From contig NZ_FQWX01000003.1 of assembly GCF_900129815.1 (NCBI RefSeq), forward strand, positions 1 through 64,000: a stretch of DNA of 64,000 bases, given 5' to 3'. The notes under the pieces were generated by a model. That model did no database searches and was not told the origin of the DNA. It saw nothing but the letters and a program-made list of their open reading frames with translations. The DNA comes from Asaccharospora irregularis DSM 2635 (GTDB taxonomy: Bacteria > Bacillota > Clostridia > Peptostreptococcales > Peptostreptococcaceae). Both the position numbers and the translations under genes were made by a program. Below are positions 37,865 to 47,922 of the stretch, in pieces (position 1 is the stretch's first letter; every line of letters begins with the position of its first letter).

Positions 37865-39211
37865 ATGGAAAAATTATTTCCGATTGTAACAAACAAGAAT
37901 GTGGACATGAAAAAAGAAGTAATGGCGGGAGTAACTACTTTTTTAACTATGGCTTACATAATAGCCGTTAATCCGAACATTTTATCAGCTACAGGAATGC
38001 CCGCAGGAGCGCTTGTTACAGGTACATGCTTAGCAGCAGCATTTGGGTGTATTTTAATGGGGTGTCTTGCAAACCTTCCGTTTGCATTGGCATCAGGAAT
38101 GGGACTTAATGCATTCTTCGCGTTTTCAGTAGTTTTAGGAAAAGGAGTTCCTTGGGAGTTTGCACTTACAGCAGTATTTGTGGAAGGTATAATATTTATA
38201 ATCTTATCTTTTTTCAAAGTTCGTGAAGCTGTGGTAAATGCAATTCCTAAAAATATGAAACTTGCAGTGACAGGTGGTATAGGTATATTTATAGCTTTTA
38301 TAGGTTTAGTAGGAAGTGGAGCTGTTGTTGCAGATGAGGCTACACTTGTAAAAATGGGTGCATTTACACCTACAGTAGCTATAGCTTGTATAGGATTAAT
38401 CATAATAGCTGTTTTAGACAAGAAGGGTGTAAGAGGGGCTATACTTTTTGGTATAGTTACAAGTTCACTACTTGCATGGGGATTTGCTTTAATAAATCCT
38501 AAGTATGCTACTGATTTAGGAATATACTTACCAAATGGTATATTTAAATTTGAAAGCCTAGCTCCAATAGCAGGGAAGGTTGACCTATCTTATGCATTTA
38601 ATACTGAGAATATAGGGATGTTTATAGGTGTTGTATGTACATTCTTATTTGTAGACTTTTTCGATACAGTTGGAACATTGGTAGGAGTTTGTTCAAAGGC
38701 TGGTATGCTAGATGAAGATGGAAATGTTCCTAATGCCGGAAGAGCATTAATGGCAGATGCAATTGCTACTACAGTTGGCGCTTGTATGGGAGTATCTACT
38801 GTTACAACTTATGTTGAAAGTTCAACTGGGGTTGCTGCAGGAGGAAGAACAGGATATACTTCTATAACTGTTGGTATATTATTCCTGATAGCTATGTTTT
38901 TCTCACCAATATTTACATCTATACCAGCATGTGCTACAGCACCAGCTTTAATCTATGTTGGATACTTAATGTTAGGTGCAGTAAAAGATATAGACTTCAA
39001 TAATATAACAGAAGGTGTTCCAGCTTTTATAACTATTGTTGGAATGGCTTTAACTTATAGTATAGGTGATGGATTAACTTTAGGTATATTATCATATGTT
39101 ACTATAAATATATTATATAATTTATTTGGAAACAAAGAAGATACTACAAAAGTTTCTTGGGTTATGATAATACTTGGAATTTTATTTATGATAAAACTTA
39201 TTGTACTATAA
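37865..39211 (+). CDS. NCS2-family purine permease (guanine/hypoxanthine)
   Basis: A 448-residue transporter with about 13 membrane segments, of the AzgA/PbuG-like branch: N-terminal KKEVMAGVTTFLTMAYIIAVNP, the substrate-binding stretch LANLPFALASGMGLNAFFAFSVV, VDFFDTVGTLVGV, and the TTYVESSTGVAAGGRTG motif. Imports guanine and hypoxanthine with protons. It lies directly behind a guanine riboswitch, so expression should fall when purines are plentiful. GGAGG precedes the ATG. Confidence 0.93.
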   Translation: MEKLFPIVTNKNVDMKKEVMAGVTTFLTMAYIIAVNPNILSATGMPAGALVTGTCLAAAFGCILMGCLANLPFALASGMGLNAFFAFSVVLGKGVPWEFALTAVFVEGIIFIILSFFKVREAVVNAIPKNMKLAVTGGIGIFIAFIGLVGSGAVVADEATLVKMGAFTPTVAIACIGLIIIAVLDKKGVRGAILFGIVTSSLLAWGFALINPKYATDLGIYLPNGIFKFESLAPIAGKVDLSYAFNTENIGMFIGVVCTFLFVDFFDTVGTLVGVCSKAGMLDEDGNVPNAGRALMADAIATTVGACMGVSTVTTYVESSTGVAAGGRTGYTSITVGILFLIAMFFSPIFTSIPACATAPALIYVGYLMLGAVKDIDFNNITEGVPAFITIVGMALTYSIGDGLTLGILSYVTINILYNLFGNKEDTTKVSWVMIILGILFMIKLIVL

Positions 39212-39243
39212 AATTGTAATACAATAAATATATATATTAATAG

Positions 39244-39274
39244 AAACCACTTGATAAATATCAGGTGGTTTTTG
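39244..39274 (+). terminator. Terminator after purine permease
   Basis: AACCACTTGAT pairs with ATCAGGTGGTT, then TTT. Confidence 0.8.
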
Positions 39275-39489
39275 TAATGTACTATAAGTAAATACAATGT
39301 ATAGAGTATATTGGATTTTGATTGGGTCTATTATTTCTATACTTAAAATGATAAAATTATAAGGTACAAGTTTTATAGTTATATATATGGGTAGAATAAT
39401 TTAAGTAAATCAATTTATAACTAATAATAAATAGGAAATTAACTTTTATATAATTAATTTCTAAATACTAGATAGATAGAGGAGATAAA

Positions 39490-40731
39490 ATGCAAAAGGT
39501 AGAGTTGTTAGCACCAGCAGGTGATTTAGAAAGATTAAAGATAGCTTTTATTTATGGAGCTGATGCAGTATATATAGGTGGAGAAATATTTGGTATGAGA
39601 TCTGCTGCCAAAAACTTCTCTAAGGAGGATATGCAAGAAGGTGTAAATTTTGCCCATGATATGGGTAAACAGGTTTTTGTAACTATAAATATAATACCTA
39701 GAAATAATGAAATTGAAAAATTACAAGATTATTTAATTGAGTTAGATGAAATAGGCGTAGATGCAGTTATAGTTAGTGATCCAGGTGTTTTTACTATAGT
39801 AAAACAAACAATTCCGAATATGGAAATACACATAAGTACTCAGGCTAGTACAACCAATTCCCAGGCGGCAAATTTCTGGTATAATCAGGGTGCAAAAAGG
39901 GTAGTTATGGCAAGAGAATTATCATTTAAAGAAATAAAGGAATTAAGAGATAATACCCCAGAAGATATGGATATAGAGGCATTTGTACATGGAGCTATGT
40001 GTATGTCTTATTCAGGAAAGTGCGTTATAAGTAATTACACAACCGGAAGAGATGCAAATAGAGGAGCATGTGCTCAATCATGCAGATGGAAGTATACTCT
40101 AGTTGAAAAAGGTGATGAGGGCGAATTTAAGCCAGTTATAGATGATGTTGGTCCATCATTTTTCTTTAATTCAAAAGATTTATGTATGATAGAATATATA
40201 CCAGAGATATTTAAAAGTGGCATAACGAGTTTTAAAATAGAGGGAAGAATGAAGACGGCTTATTATGTGGCTACTACTGTAAGAGCTTATAGGATGGCTA
40301 TAGATGAGTATTATAGAGATCCGGAAAATTGGAAATTTAATCCGATGTGGTTAGATGAACTTAAAAAAGGAAGTCACAGAGATTATAATACAGGTTTCTT
40401 TTTCAATAGCCCAGATGCCAATGCACATAACTATAAGTCAGCATCCTATATAAGAAATTATGATTTTATAGGCATAGTAAGAGGTCATGATGAAGAAAAT
40501 AATCTTGTTGTAGTAGAACAAAGAAATAAGATGAACTTAGGAGATGAAATTGAAGTTATAGGACCTTTTAAGGAAACTATGAAAACTACTATTGAAGAAA
40601 TGTACAATGAGGATGGGGAACCTATAGAGTCAGCGCCTCATGCAAGACAAATAGTAAAATTAAAGTTAGGTATAGAAGTTTTTGAAAACTATATCTTAAG
40701 AAAGCCTATAGTAACTATAAATACACTTTAG
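39490..40731 (+). CDS. U32 family protein, likely tRNA/rRNA hydroxylation (TrhP-like)
   Basis: A 413-residue protein of the U32 'collagenase-like' family. It begins VELLAPAGDLERLKIAFIYGADAVYIGG and carries the family signature EAFVHGAMCMSYSGKCVISNY, followed by GACAQSCRWKY, giving a set of Cys typical of the family's iron-sulfur ligands. Relatives are now known to hydroxylate RNA bases (TrhP on tRNA, RlhA on rRNA), so a role in RNA modification is more likely than peptidase activity. AGAGGAG precedes the ATG. The usual neighbours are absent. Confidence 0.88.
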   Translation: MQKVELLAPAGDLERLKIAFIYGADAVYIGGEIFGMRSAAKNFSKEDMQEGVNFAHDMGKQVFVTINIIPRNNEIEKLQDYLIELDEIGVDAVIVSDPGVFTIVKQTIPNMEIHISTQASTTNSQAANFWYNQGAKRVVMARELSFKEIKELRDNTPEDMDIEAFVHGAMCMSYSGKCVISNYTTGRDANRGACAQSCRWKYTLVEKGDEGEFKPVIDDVGPSFFFNSKDLCMIEYIPEIFKSGITSFKIEGRMKTAYYVATTVRAYRMAIDEYYRDPENWKFNPMWLDELKKGSHRDYNTGFFFNSPDANAHNYKSASYIRNYDFIGIVRGHDEENNLVVVEQRNKMNLGDEIEVIGPFKETMKTTIEEMYNEDGEPIESAPHARQIVKLKLGIEVFENYILRKPIVTINTL

Positions 40732-40737
40732 ATAAAA

Positions 40738-40799
40738 AGCTACCTTAAATTAAAGTTTTATATAATAATAAAACTTTAATTTTTAAGGTAGTTTTTTTA
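40738..40799 (+). terminator. Long terminator hairpin
   Basis: AGCTACCTTAAA-TTAAAGTTTTAT pairs over its full length with the ATAAAACTTTAA...TTAAGGTAGTT arm, then a T run. Confidence 0.88.
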
Positions 40800-40987
40800 C
40801 AATTAAATGGATTTACTATTAAATAATTAAGCGATATTGGGGTTTTAAATAAATTATTAAATAGAATATAGTTTATTATATATACAATTTATGATAAAAT
40901 TAAATGGTACATAGATAATAACAATTAACATAATCATATATTAAACTATGGTATGTTTATTATATTTTAATTCAAGGGGGATTAGAT

Positions 40988-42586
40988 TTGGCAACTTATT
41001 TATTGATAGTGTCAGTTGTGATTATCATGTGTGTTTTTTTCAACAGAATAACAAGTAAGTTAGGAATTCCAATGCTTTTAGCATTCATCTTACTGGGGAT
41101 GATTTTTGGATCTGACGGATTGTTAAAAATACATTTCGATAATTATTCCTTTGCCGAACAAGTATGCTCTACTGCTTTAATTTTTATTATGTTTTATGGT
41201 GGTTTTGGAACAAAATGGAGTGAAGTTAAACCAGTTTTGGTTAAATCTGTACTTCTATCTTCTGTCGGTGTAGTTTTGACCGCAGCAATAACCGCTTTAT
41301 TTTGTCACTTTGTATTGAAGATAGAAATGCTTGAAAGCTTTCTAATTGGTTCAATTATTAGTTCTACTGATGCAGCTTCTGTCTTCTCCATATTACGTTC
41401 AAAACAGCTTAATTTAAAGTACAACACAGCTTCTCTTCTTGAAGTGGAAAGCGGAAGCAATGACCCTTGTGCATATATGTTAACCGCAGTAGTACTTTCT
41501 ATGATGGGTGGAGGCTCAAATCTTAATAAGATTTTCTATTTGATTTTTTCACAAATTACTTTTGGAGCGTTATTAGGATTTATTATTGCTAGTTCATCAC
41601 TATGGATCTTAAGGAGATTTAAGTTTTCTTCATCTGGGTTTAAAGCAATTTTTGTTTTAGCTATAGCAATCCTTTCTTATGCTGTTCCAGAAATGCTTGG
41701 AGGAAATGGTTATTTAAGTACGTACATAGTAGGTGTGACTATTGGCAACTGTGAAATCAGAAATAAAAAGGCCTTAGTAAACTTTTTTGATGGAATTACA
41801 GTTTTGATGCAAATGCTCATTTTTTTCCTACTTGGACTACTATCTTTTCCGTCACAACTTCCTGATGTAGCGCTTCCAGCATTATTAATAGCTCTGTTTT
41901 TAACATTTGTAGCACGACCTATATCTGTATTTGCGATATTATCACCATTTAAAAGTAACCTAAATCAAAAGTTACTTGTCTCATGGTCTGGACTTCGTGG
42001 GGCTGCATCTATTGTTTTCGCAGTTATGGCGACAACTAGTGATGCATACACCAAAAATGATATATTTCATATAGTGTTTTTTATTGTTATTTTCTCTATT
42101 CTTTTGCAAGGATCTTTGTTACCTCTTATATCAAAAAAGTTAGATATGATTGATGAAAATGCTGATGTTATGAAAACTTTCACAGATTATAGCGATGAGG
42201 TACCAATACAATTTATAGAATTTACAATTCCATTAAAACATTTCTGGATTGGAAAGAAAATAAGTGAGATTTCACTTCCGCCAGATACAATTCTTGTACT
42301 ATTACAAAGAGGAGATAAAACTATAGTTCCACATGGTAGGACAATTATTCTAGCAGGTGATACATTTATATTAAGCGCAAAATCTCTTGGTAAAATAGAG
42401 GGAGTGTCTCTTTATGAAAAACATATAAGTAAGGGAGACCCATGGGAGAACAGATCTATTTCAAAGGTTGTTAAAAATCCAAATATGTTGATTATAATGA
42501 TAAAAAGAAAAAGAAGAATCATTATACCAAAAGGTTCGACTGTTTTGAGAGAAAATGATGTATTAGTGATTAACCATATATCATAA
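40988..42586 (+). CDS. Cation/proton antiporter, CPA1 NhaP2-like, with TrkA-C domains
   Basis: A 532-residue antiporter. Residues 1-390 form about 12 membrane helices with the CPA1 motif IGSIISSTDAASVFS and ESGSNDPCAYMLT, holding the ion-binding Asp residues. The cytoplasmic tail has two TrkA-C (RCK_C) domains, GKKISEISLPPDTILVLLQRGD and a second stretch that ends SSTVLRENDVLVINHIS-like. This is the K+/H+ antiporter CvrA/NhaP2 layout. Starts at TTG 40988, eight bases after AAGGGGG. Probably exchanges K+ or Na+ for H+, sensing a cytosolic ligand through the TrkA-C domains. Confidence 0.9.
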   Translation: MATYLLIVSVVIIMCVFFNRITSKLGIPMLLAFILLGMIFGSDGLLKIHFDNYSFAEQVCSTALIFIMFYGGFGTKWSEVKPVLVKSVLLSSVGVVLTAAITALFCHFVLKIEMLESFLIGSIISSTDAASVFSILRSKQLNLKYNTASLLEVESGSNDPCAYMLTAVVLSMMGGGSNLNKIFYLIFSQITFGALLGFIIASSSLWILRRFKFSSSGFKAIFVLAIAILSYAVPEMLGGNGYLSTYIVGVTIGNCEIRNKKALVNFFDGITVLMQMLIFFLLGLLSFPSQLPDVALPALLIALFLTFVARPISVFAILSPFKSNLNQKLLVSWSGLRGAASIVFAVMATTSDAYTKNDIFHIVFFIVIFSILLQGSLLPLISKKLDMIDENADVMKTFTDYSDEVPIQFIEFTIPLKHFWIGKKISEISLPPDTILVLLQRGDKTIVPHGRTIILAGDTFILSAKSLGKIEGVSLYEKHISKGDPWENRSISKVVKNPNMLIIMIKRKRRIIIPKGSTVLRENDVLVINHIS

Positions 42587-42640
42587 TTCATTTATAGTTT
42601 ATATAAATGAAGCAAAAATAAGTATATTGGAGGTATAAAG

Positions 42641-43201
42641 ATGATACAAGGGGAAAATGTTTTTATACGACAGCTTGAATTAGGTGATGAAGAGTATCTA
42701 CATAAGTGGTGGAATAGCAAAGAAGTGATGGGTCATATTGGATATGAGTATGGATATCTCAAGAGTAGAGAAGCAATAAGGCAAAAAATATTGGCTGATA
42801 TTGAGAGTCAGGAAATTTTTCCTAAGGAAAAATTATTTATGATAATAAGAAGAGAGAACAAAAAGCCTATTGGTGAAATTAGTTACTATGATTTTGATTC
42901 AAGAAACCAAAAGTGTAAATTTAATATAAAGATATGTGATCCAGCAGACCAAGGCAAAGGTTATGGAAAAGATGCATTATATAATTTTGTAGATTTCCTG
43001 TTTAAATTTTTAAATTTAAACAAAGTAGATTTAAAAGTACTTGCAGATAATGAAAGAGGGAAAAGACTCTACAAAAGCATTGGATTTAAGGAAATAGGAT
43101 ATATAAGAAAAGATTGTTTTGATAGTAGAAGTGGAGAGTTCGTAGATATACTTTATATGGATTTACTAAAAGAAGATTGGATTAAAATAAGAGAAAATTA
43201 A
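42641..43201 (+). CDS. GNAT-family acetyltransferase
   Basis: A 186-residue acetyl-CoA-dependent N-acetyltransferase of the RimJ/RimL-like group (VFIRQLELGDEEYLHKWW at the start; the acetyl-CoA loop DQGKGYGKDAL near residue 106; LADNERGKRLYKSIGFKE near 146). The substrate cannot be told; both ribosomal-protein and small-molecule acetylation occur in this group. TTGGAGG precedes the ATG. It lies 54 bases after the antiporter on the same strand, so it may be co-transcribed. Confidence 0.88.
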   Translation: MIQGENVFIRQLELGDEEYLHKWWNSKEVMGHIGYEYGYLKSREAIRQKILADIESQEIFPKEKLFMIIRRENKKPIGEISYYDFDSRNQKCKFNIKICDPADQGKGYGKDALYNFVDFLFKFLNLNKVDLKVLADNERGKRLYKSIGFKEIGYIRKDCFDSRSGEFVDILYMDLLKEDWIKIREN

Positions 43202-43205
43202 GTGA

Positions 43206-43270
43206 AAAATAAGCAATACCTTTAAATAGCTATAGTAGTTATCTAAATGTATTGCTTATTTATTTTTTAT
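43206..43270. terminator. Bidirectional terminator
   Basis: AAATAAGCAATAC pairs with GTATTGCTTATTT across a 28-base loop, then six T, between converging genes. Confidence 0.8.
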
Positions 43271-43271
43271 C

Positions 43272-44411
43272 TTACCCTCTAAAATCGAAGAGTTTTCCTT
43301 GTCTTAATACCTTAGGTTTTATATCTATATTGAATTCTTTTTTATAATCTTTTATTGTAGATAGTTCTTTTTTTGTGATTATTGATATTGTATCACCACT
43401 TCTGTTACCTCTAGCCGTTCTTCCAGATCTATGTATATATTCATTTTTATTAGCTGGAAAATCTAAGTTAAATACATGTGTTGTATCAACTATATCTAAG
43501 CCACGGGCAGAAAGGTCAGAAGATACTAGTATTTTTGCCTTACCAGATTTAAATCTGTCCATTGCAGTTTTTCTATCCTCTTTAGCCATTTTCCCAAAGA
43601 TTCCAACAGCGTCATAGTGGTGATAATTTAGTTTTGAAGTTATTACTTCTATGCTGTCTTCATTGTTTACAAATACAATAGCCTTTTTAGGGTTGGTAGC
43701 AGCTATGGATTTTCTAAGTAAAGTAAACTTATCTCTAGGTTCACCCAATATATACATATGGTCTATTTTAGGATTTATATATGTTTTAGTTTTTACAATT
43801 TCAGGTTCCTTCATTAAGGATTCACACACATCTACAGTAGAGCTGTCAATGCTTGCAGAAAAAGCTTGTATTTGTCTATCTCTAAGGGTAGTTTTTATTA
43901 TATCTTCGATAACTGATATATTGTTAGAGCTAAGTAAGCTATCTACTTCATCTAATATAATATTTTTTATATTATGGGATTTAAGCTTTTTTTGCTTAAT
44001 TAGATCCAAAATTCTTCCACAAGACCCTATAACTATATGAGGTTTTATTGATTTAATGTTTTTTATTTGTTTTTGAATATTAACTTCTCCAAAAAGAGCA
44101 AGTGAAGTTACAGGAATACCTGAATTTTTGGAGAGTAAAGCTACCTGTTCTGAAATTTGCATAACTAGTTCATGAGTTGGTGCTAATATCAAAGCTTGCG
44201 TATCTCTTTTAGAAGTATCTATTTTCTCAAATAAAGGAAGTACATATGCAAGTGTTTTGCCGCTACCCGTTTGAGATGTTACTATTAAATCTTTACCCTC
44301 GAGTATTTTTTGTATTACAAGAGATTGTACCTCTGTAGGAGAATTTATTCCTTGTTTTTCTAAACCATCTATTAAATTATTATTTAATTTTAAACTTTCA
44401 AATGTTGTCAT
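43272..44411 (-). CDS. DEAD-box-family RNA helicase (short form)
   Basis: A 379-residue ATP-dependent RNA helicase core with no C-terminal extension. Motifs: the Q-motif region (GINSPTEVQSLVIQ), SQTGSGKT (I), PTHELVMQ (Ia), DEVD in place of DEAD (II), SAS in place of SAT (III), SSDLSARGLDI (V) and HRSGRTARG (VI). The DEVD and SAS variants are uncommon but keep the Asp-Glu pair needed for ATP hydrolysis. AAGGAG precedes the ATG. Probably helps RNA turnover or ribosome assembly. Confidence 0.9.
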   Translation of the reverse strand: MTTFESLKLNNNLIDGLEKQGINSPTEVQSLVIQKILEGKDLIVTSQTGSGKTLAYVLPLFEKIDTSKRDTQALILAPTHELVMQISEQVALLSKNSGIPVTSLALFGEVNIQKQIKNIKSIKPHIVIGSCGRILDLIKQKKLKSHNIKNIILDEVDSLLSSNNISVIEDIIKTTLRDRQIQAFSASIDSSTVDVCESLMKEPEIVKTKTYINPKIDHMYILGEPRDKFTLLRKSIAATNPKKAIVFVNNEDSIEVITSKLNYHHYDAVGIFGKMAKEDRKTAMDRFKSGKAKILVSSDLSARGLDIVDTTHVFNLDFPANKNEYIHRSGRTARGNRSGDTISIITKKELSTIKDYKKEFNIDIKPKVLRQGKLFDFRG

Positions 44412-44704
44412 TCTAATTACTCCTTTTATTTTTTACAAATTAAGTGTGTCTTAATCTATTTAATTATACACTTATTATATGGAAAATCATATAAAATAAT
44501 TTAAAACACCTACTTTAGAAATAGTATATAATTTTATAAAAATATAATAAAATACTAACATTGTAAATTATTACATACTTAAATATGACAAACTTAAGCA
44601 TTCAATAGGTTACAGTAATTTAACAAATACAATAAGGTATTGCAAATATAACTAGATAGAGTATACTATGTAAGAATAAATTAATAAATATTAGGAGAAA
44701 ACAT

Positions 44705-45769
44705 ATGAGGAAACTAACTAAGAAAGATAAGACTTTTATCCAATATGGATTTTTAATATTTTTAATTGGACTCACTACTTACTTAGTATCTACTACTCTA
44801 GATATAAAACTAATACCCGGAATTGTTAAGCTAGTAAATAAAAAGTATATATTATCAGGAATATTTTTAATGCTAGTGTACATGTCCCTTGAAGTTATCA
44901 TTATAAAAATAATAATAGACTCTATACAAAGGACTAAAAGTAAATTTATTAGTTTTAAAATAGCTACTATGGGGTTTTACTACAACTTAGTAACACCATT
45001 TGCATCGGGTAGTCAGCCAATGCAAATATACGCTCTAAAAAAGAATAATATAAGTTTTAGTAAGGCTGTAGCTATAGTGACAAACAAGACGGTAGTATTT
45101 CAAGCAGTTGTAACTTTATTTTGCGGGATTTTAATTCCAAGTAGCATGGGGCTTTTAAAAAGTGAGGTACATTCTGTGATAATACTGGTTGCCGTAGGTA
45201 TGTCTATGAATACATTTATGCTTATCTTTGGGTTATTGATAGTTTTTAATCCTAAAAAGATAAAAAATACAGTACACTTTACTATAAGTACGCTGGTTAA
45301 ATTTAGAATTTTTAAATTCTTAGAAAGTAAATTAGAAAAAATAGATCATTATATAGATGAATACAACAAATCAATAAAAATGTTTATAAGAAATAAAACT
45401 GCACTGGCTCTAAGCTTAGGTCTTACACTTATTCAACTTATAGTATTTTTTAGTGTAGTTTATTTTATCTACAAATCCTTTAATTTAATGGGCACGTCTT
45501 ATTTTAATCTATTAAGACTTCAGGTATTTTTATATATGGCGATATCGCCCATTCCAACGCCTGGTAATGTTGGGGCAAATGAAATAGTATTTTTGAAAAT
45601 ATTCTCAGGTGTTTTTCCTAAAGAATATATAGGCTATATGGTATTTTTATATAGTGGGTATGTATATTATTTTGTTTTAATAGTTAGTGGATTATTTACA
45701 ATTGGAACACATTACAATCTAAGTAAGGGCAAAGAAAAACAATTAAAAAGTATTGCTGAAAAAATTTAA
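44705..45769 (+). CDS. Flippase-like membrane protein (UPF0104 / AglD family)
   Basis: A 354-residue integral membrane protein with about eight hydrophobic segments, of the lysylphosphatidylglycerol-synthase transmembrane (MprF-like) family. The family's hallmarks GFYYNLVTPFASGSQPMQIYAL and ISPIPTPGNVGANEIVF are present. It lacks the soluble aminoacyl-transferase domain of MprF, so it is probably a lipid or lipid-linked-sugar flippase or transferase partner. TTAGGAG precedes the ATG; monocistronic. Confidence 0.85.
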   Translation: MRKLTKKDKTFIQYGFLIFLIGLTTYLVSTTLDIKLIPGIVKLVNKKYILSGIFLMLVYMSLEVIIIKIIIDSIQRTKSKFISFKIATMGFYYNLVTPFASGSQPMQIYALKKNNISFSKAVAIVTNKTVVFQAVVTLFCGILIPSSMGLLKSEVHSVIILVAVGMSMNTFMLIFGLLIVFNPKKIKNTVHFTISTLVKFRIFKFLESKLEKIDHYIDEYNKSIKMFIRNKTALALSLGLTLIQLIVFFSVVYFIYKSFNLMGTSYFNLLRLQVFLYMAISPIPTPGNVGANEIVFLKIFSGVFPKEYIGYMVFLYSGYVYYFVLIVSGLFTIGTHYNLSKGKEKQLKSIAEKI

Positions 45770-45777
45770 AATAATAA

Positions 45778-45822
45778 TATAAAAGTAGATATGATATCGT
45801 ATTATATCTACTTTTATTTTTA
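45778..45822 (+). terminator. Terminator after flippase-like gene
   Basis: AAAAGTAGATATGATA pairs with TATATCTACTTTT, followed by a T-rich stretch. Confidence 0.8.
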
Positions 45823-45962
45823 GAAATATTGATAATAAATAGGTAAAGGTGAATTAAAATATCAAATTAATACCATAATATAAAATGAAACAATTAATAG
45901 ATGTTTCTATTTGATTTTATAAATTGAGTGAAAATATCTATTTTATATGAAAGGAAGATATT

Positions 45963-46148
45963 ATGGAAAATAAAAAAAAGTTTTCAAACAAAAATCGAGA
46001 AAAATTAGATAATAACAAAGAGATGAAAAAATTATTAAAGGAAAATAACAATAAAATGGAAATAGCTGAAGAAATAAAATCAAACAAAAAAATTGCCGAT
46101 GTATTAGGAAATAGATTGGCAAATAAAAAGAGATTCCCTCCTTGCTAA
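45963..46148 (+). CDS. Hypothetical 61-residue Asn/Lys-rich protein
   Basis: Not recognised. Extremely basic and polar at the start (MENKKKFSNKNREKLDNNK), one helix-prone middle part, and a short end RLANKKRFPPC with a single terminal Cys. AAAGGAAG precedes the ATG. No membrane segment. The long Asn/Lys-rich composition could also arise by chance in this AT-rich genome, but the binding site supports it. Confidence 0.5.
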   Translation: MENKKKFSNKNREKLDNNKEMKKLLKENNNKMEIAEEIKSNKKIADVLGNRLANKKRFPPC

Positions 46149-46249
46149 TATTGATAAATTAAAAACTTAATATTCCCTTAACTTACCCTTAACATATACT
46201 TAACACTCCCTAGAAATTATGAGTTTATAATTATAAAGACTACAATAAC

Positions 46250-46293
46250 TAATATAACTATTGCTTAATATTTATTAAGCAATAGTTATATTA
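46250..46293. repeat. Perfect 21-bp inverted repeat
   Basis: Two perfectly complementary 21-base arms starting TAATATAACTATTGC, separated by only two bases. A third partial copy, AATATAACTATTG, lies at 46322-46335. It sits in the promoter-sized gap before the CPA1 antiporter gene. It has no T run and is not a simple terminator; it may be an operator or a relic of a small mobile element. Confidence 0.75.
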
Positions 46294-46397
46294 GGTTTAC
46301 ATGTGTGATAATACAGAAATAAATATAACTATTGTCATTTAACTAAATATTTTACTGTAGCCATGTAAAAATAAAATATCTACTGGGGGTGGATTCT

Positions 46398-47654
46398 ATG
46401 GAATCATCTATACACACAATCGCATGTAACAATTTGCTTATTATTTTTGCAATTGTTGCTTTGACAGGAATTGTCTGCACAAAATTTAGCGAAATATTAA
46501 AAATACCAGATGTTGTACTATTTTTGATGGTAGGAATTGTAATTGGACCATCATTTTTAAAATTTATAGATATAAGTAAGTATGAGGTTGAAAATCAACT
46601 AATACTTACTTTTGGATCTGCTTTTATCCTATATATGGGAGGAAAAGAGATTAGCTTAAAAGTTTTAAAAAATATAAAGGTATCAGTATTTCTTCTTGCT
46701 ACCTTGGGGGTATTTATATCGGCATTTGTAGTGCAGAAGATTATAGGGGTTGTATTTGATATAAATCCTATTACAGCACTGCTTGTTGGATCTATAGTAG
46801 CTTCTACAGACCCTGCCACTTTAGTTCCTATATTTAATCAGGTTAAAATAAAAGATAAGGTAAAACAGGCAGTTATAAGTGAATCTGCATTTAATGATGC
46901 CACTGGAGCAATACTTACATCTGCAGTGTTGACTATAATACTATCAGGAAAATTTTCATTGACTCAAAATGTATATAGCTTAATGACTATGGTTGTAATA
47001 GGTATAGTTGTAGGTGTAGTTACAGGAGTATTATTACTAAAACTAGTTAACGACAAACCATACGGCATATTTAAAGACTTTGCGCCTATTATATCAATAT
47101 TATCAGTATTAATCTCTTATGAGCTATCTACAAAGCTAGGTGGGAGTGGATATATGTCTTGCTTTATTGTAGGTATAATAAGTGGAAATAGGAAAAATTT
47201 TAAAGTATGGCTTACTCAACAGTCATATGATGCAGATTTTCATGTAGTAGAAACCTTAGGAACTATTTGTCGTATGACAATTTTTATAATACTAGGTAGC
47301 CAAGTTGATCTTAGTATACTGAGTAAATACTTTATCCAATCATCAATTGTAACTTTGGGTCTTATGTTTATAGCTAGACCTTTATGTGTAATATTATGTA
47401 CTTTATTTGATAGAAAGGCAAAATGGAATAAAAAAGAATTGATTTTTATGATGTGGGTAAGAGAAACAGGGGTTATTCCTGCAGCACTTTGCGGTATAAT
47501 TTCTGCTATGAAAATACCAGGTCAGGAGGTTATTTCTTCTATAGTATTCACAACTATAATTTTGACTTTAGTATTGCAAGGAAGTACAACTAAATTGGTT
47601 GCAAAAAAATTAGGATTACTTGAAGAAGACGTTTTAGAAACTAAAGCAATATAG
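46398..47654 (+). CDS. Cation/proton antiporter, CPA1 family
   Basis: A 418-residue antiporter with about twelve membrane helices: LKIPDVVLFLMVGIVIGPSFLKF near the start, the ion-binding VGSIVASTDPATLVPIF and ISESAFNDATGAILTS motifs (conserved Asp in STDP and NDA), and MMWVRETGVIPAALCG. Unlike the other CPA1 protein here, it has no cytoplasmic TrkA-C tail. The start at 46398 follows GGGGGTGG; a GTG at 46389 overlaps it. Probably Na+/H+ exchange. Confidence 0.9.
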   Translation: MESSIHTIACNNLLIIFAIVALTGIVCTKFSEILKIPDVVLFLMVGIVIGPSFLKFIDISKYEVENQLILTFGSAFILYMGGKEISLKVLKNIKVSVFLLATLGVFISAFVVQKIIGVVFDINPITALLVGSIVASTDPATLVPIFNQVKIKDKVKQAVISESAFNDATGAILTSAVLTIILSGKFSLTQNVYSLMTMVVIGIVVGVVTGVLLLKLVNDKPYGIFKDFAPIISILSVLISYELSTKLGGSGYMSCFIVGIISGNRKNFKVWLTQQSYDADFHVVETLGTICRMTIFIILGSQVDLSILSKYFIQSSIVTLGLMFIARPLCVILCTLFDRKAKWNKKELIFMMWVRETGVIPAALCGIISAMKIPGQEVISSIVFTTIILTLVLQGSTTKLVAKKLGLLEEDVLETKAI

Positions 47655-47683
47655 TTTTAGATTAAAAAATAATAATTATTTTT

Positions 47684-47720
47684 AAAACTAGTAACAAATA
47701 TTTGTTACTAGTTTTTTTAT
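47684..47720 (+). terminator. Palindromic terminator
   Basis: AAACTAGTAACAAA and TTTGTTACTAGTTT form a perfect stem followed by T7. Confidence 0.88.
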
Positions 47721-47922
47721 ACCTAAATGTTGAAATTCTAACTATTAATCCATTTAATAATTTACTGAAAACTTTATAGAAAAATAAGAGTTGTATCTTT
47801 TTTGTAACTTTTTCACAAAAAAGGGTTTCTAAAATCACTAAAGTGTATTATTATATATACGTGGTTACAAATTGGAAACAAATTGTTAATTAATATTGAT
47901 TTTTAAAATAGGGAGGTTCTTT

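Noticed and set aside
37954-38421. Leftward open frame of 155 codons
   Set aside because: Antisense shadow of the NCS2 permease, rich in Ile, Pro and Asn as expected for such shadows.
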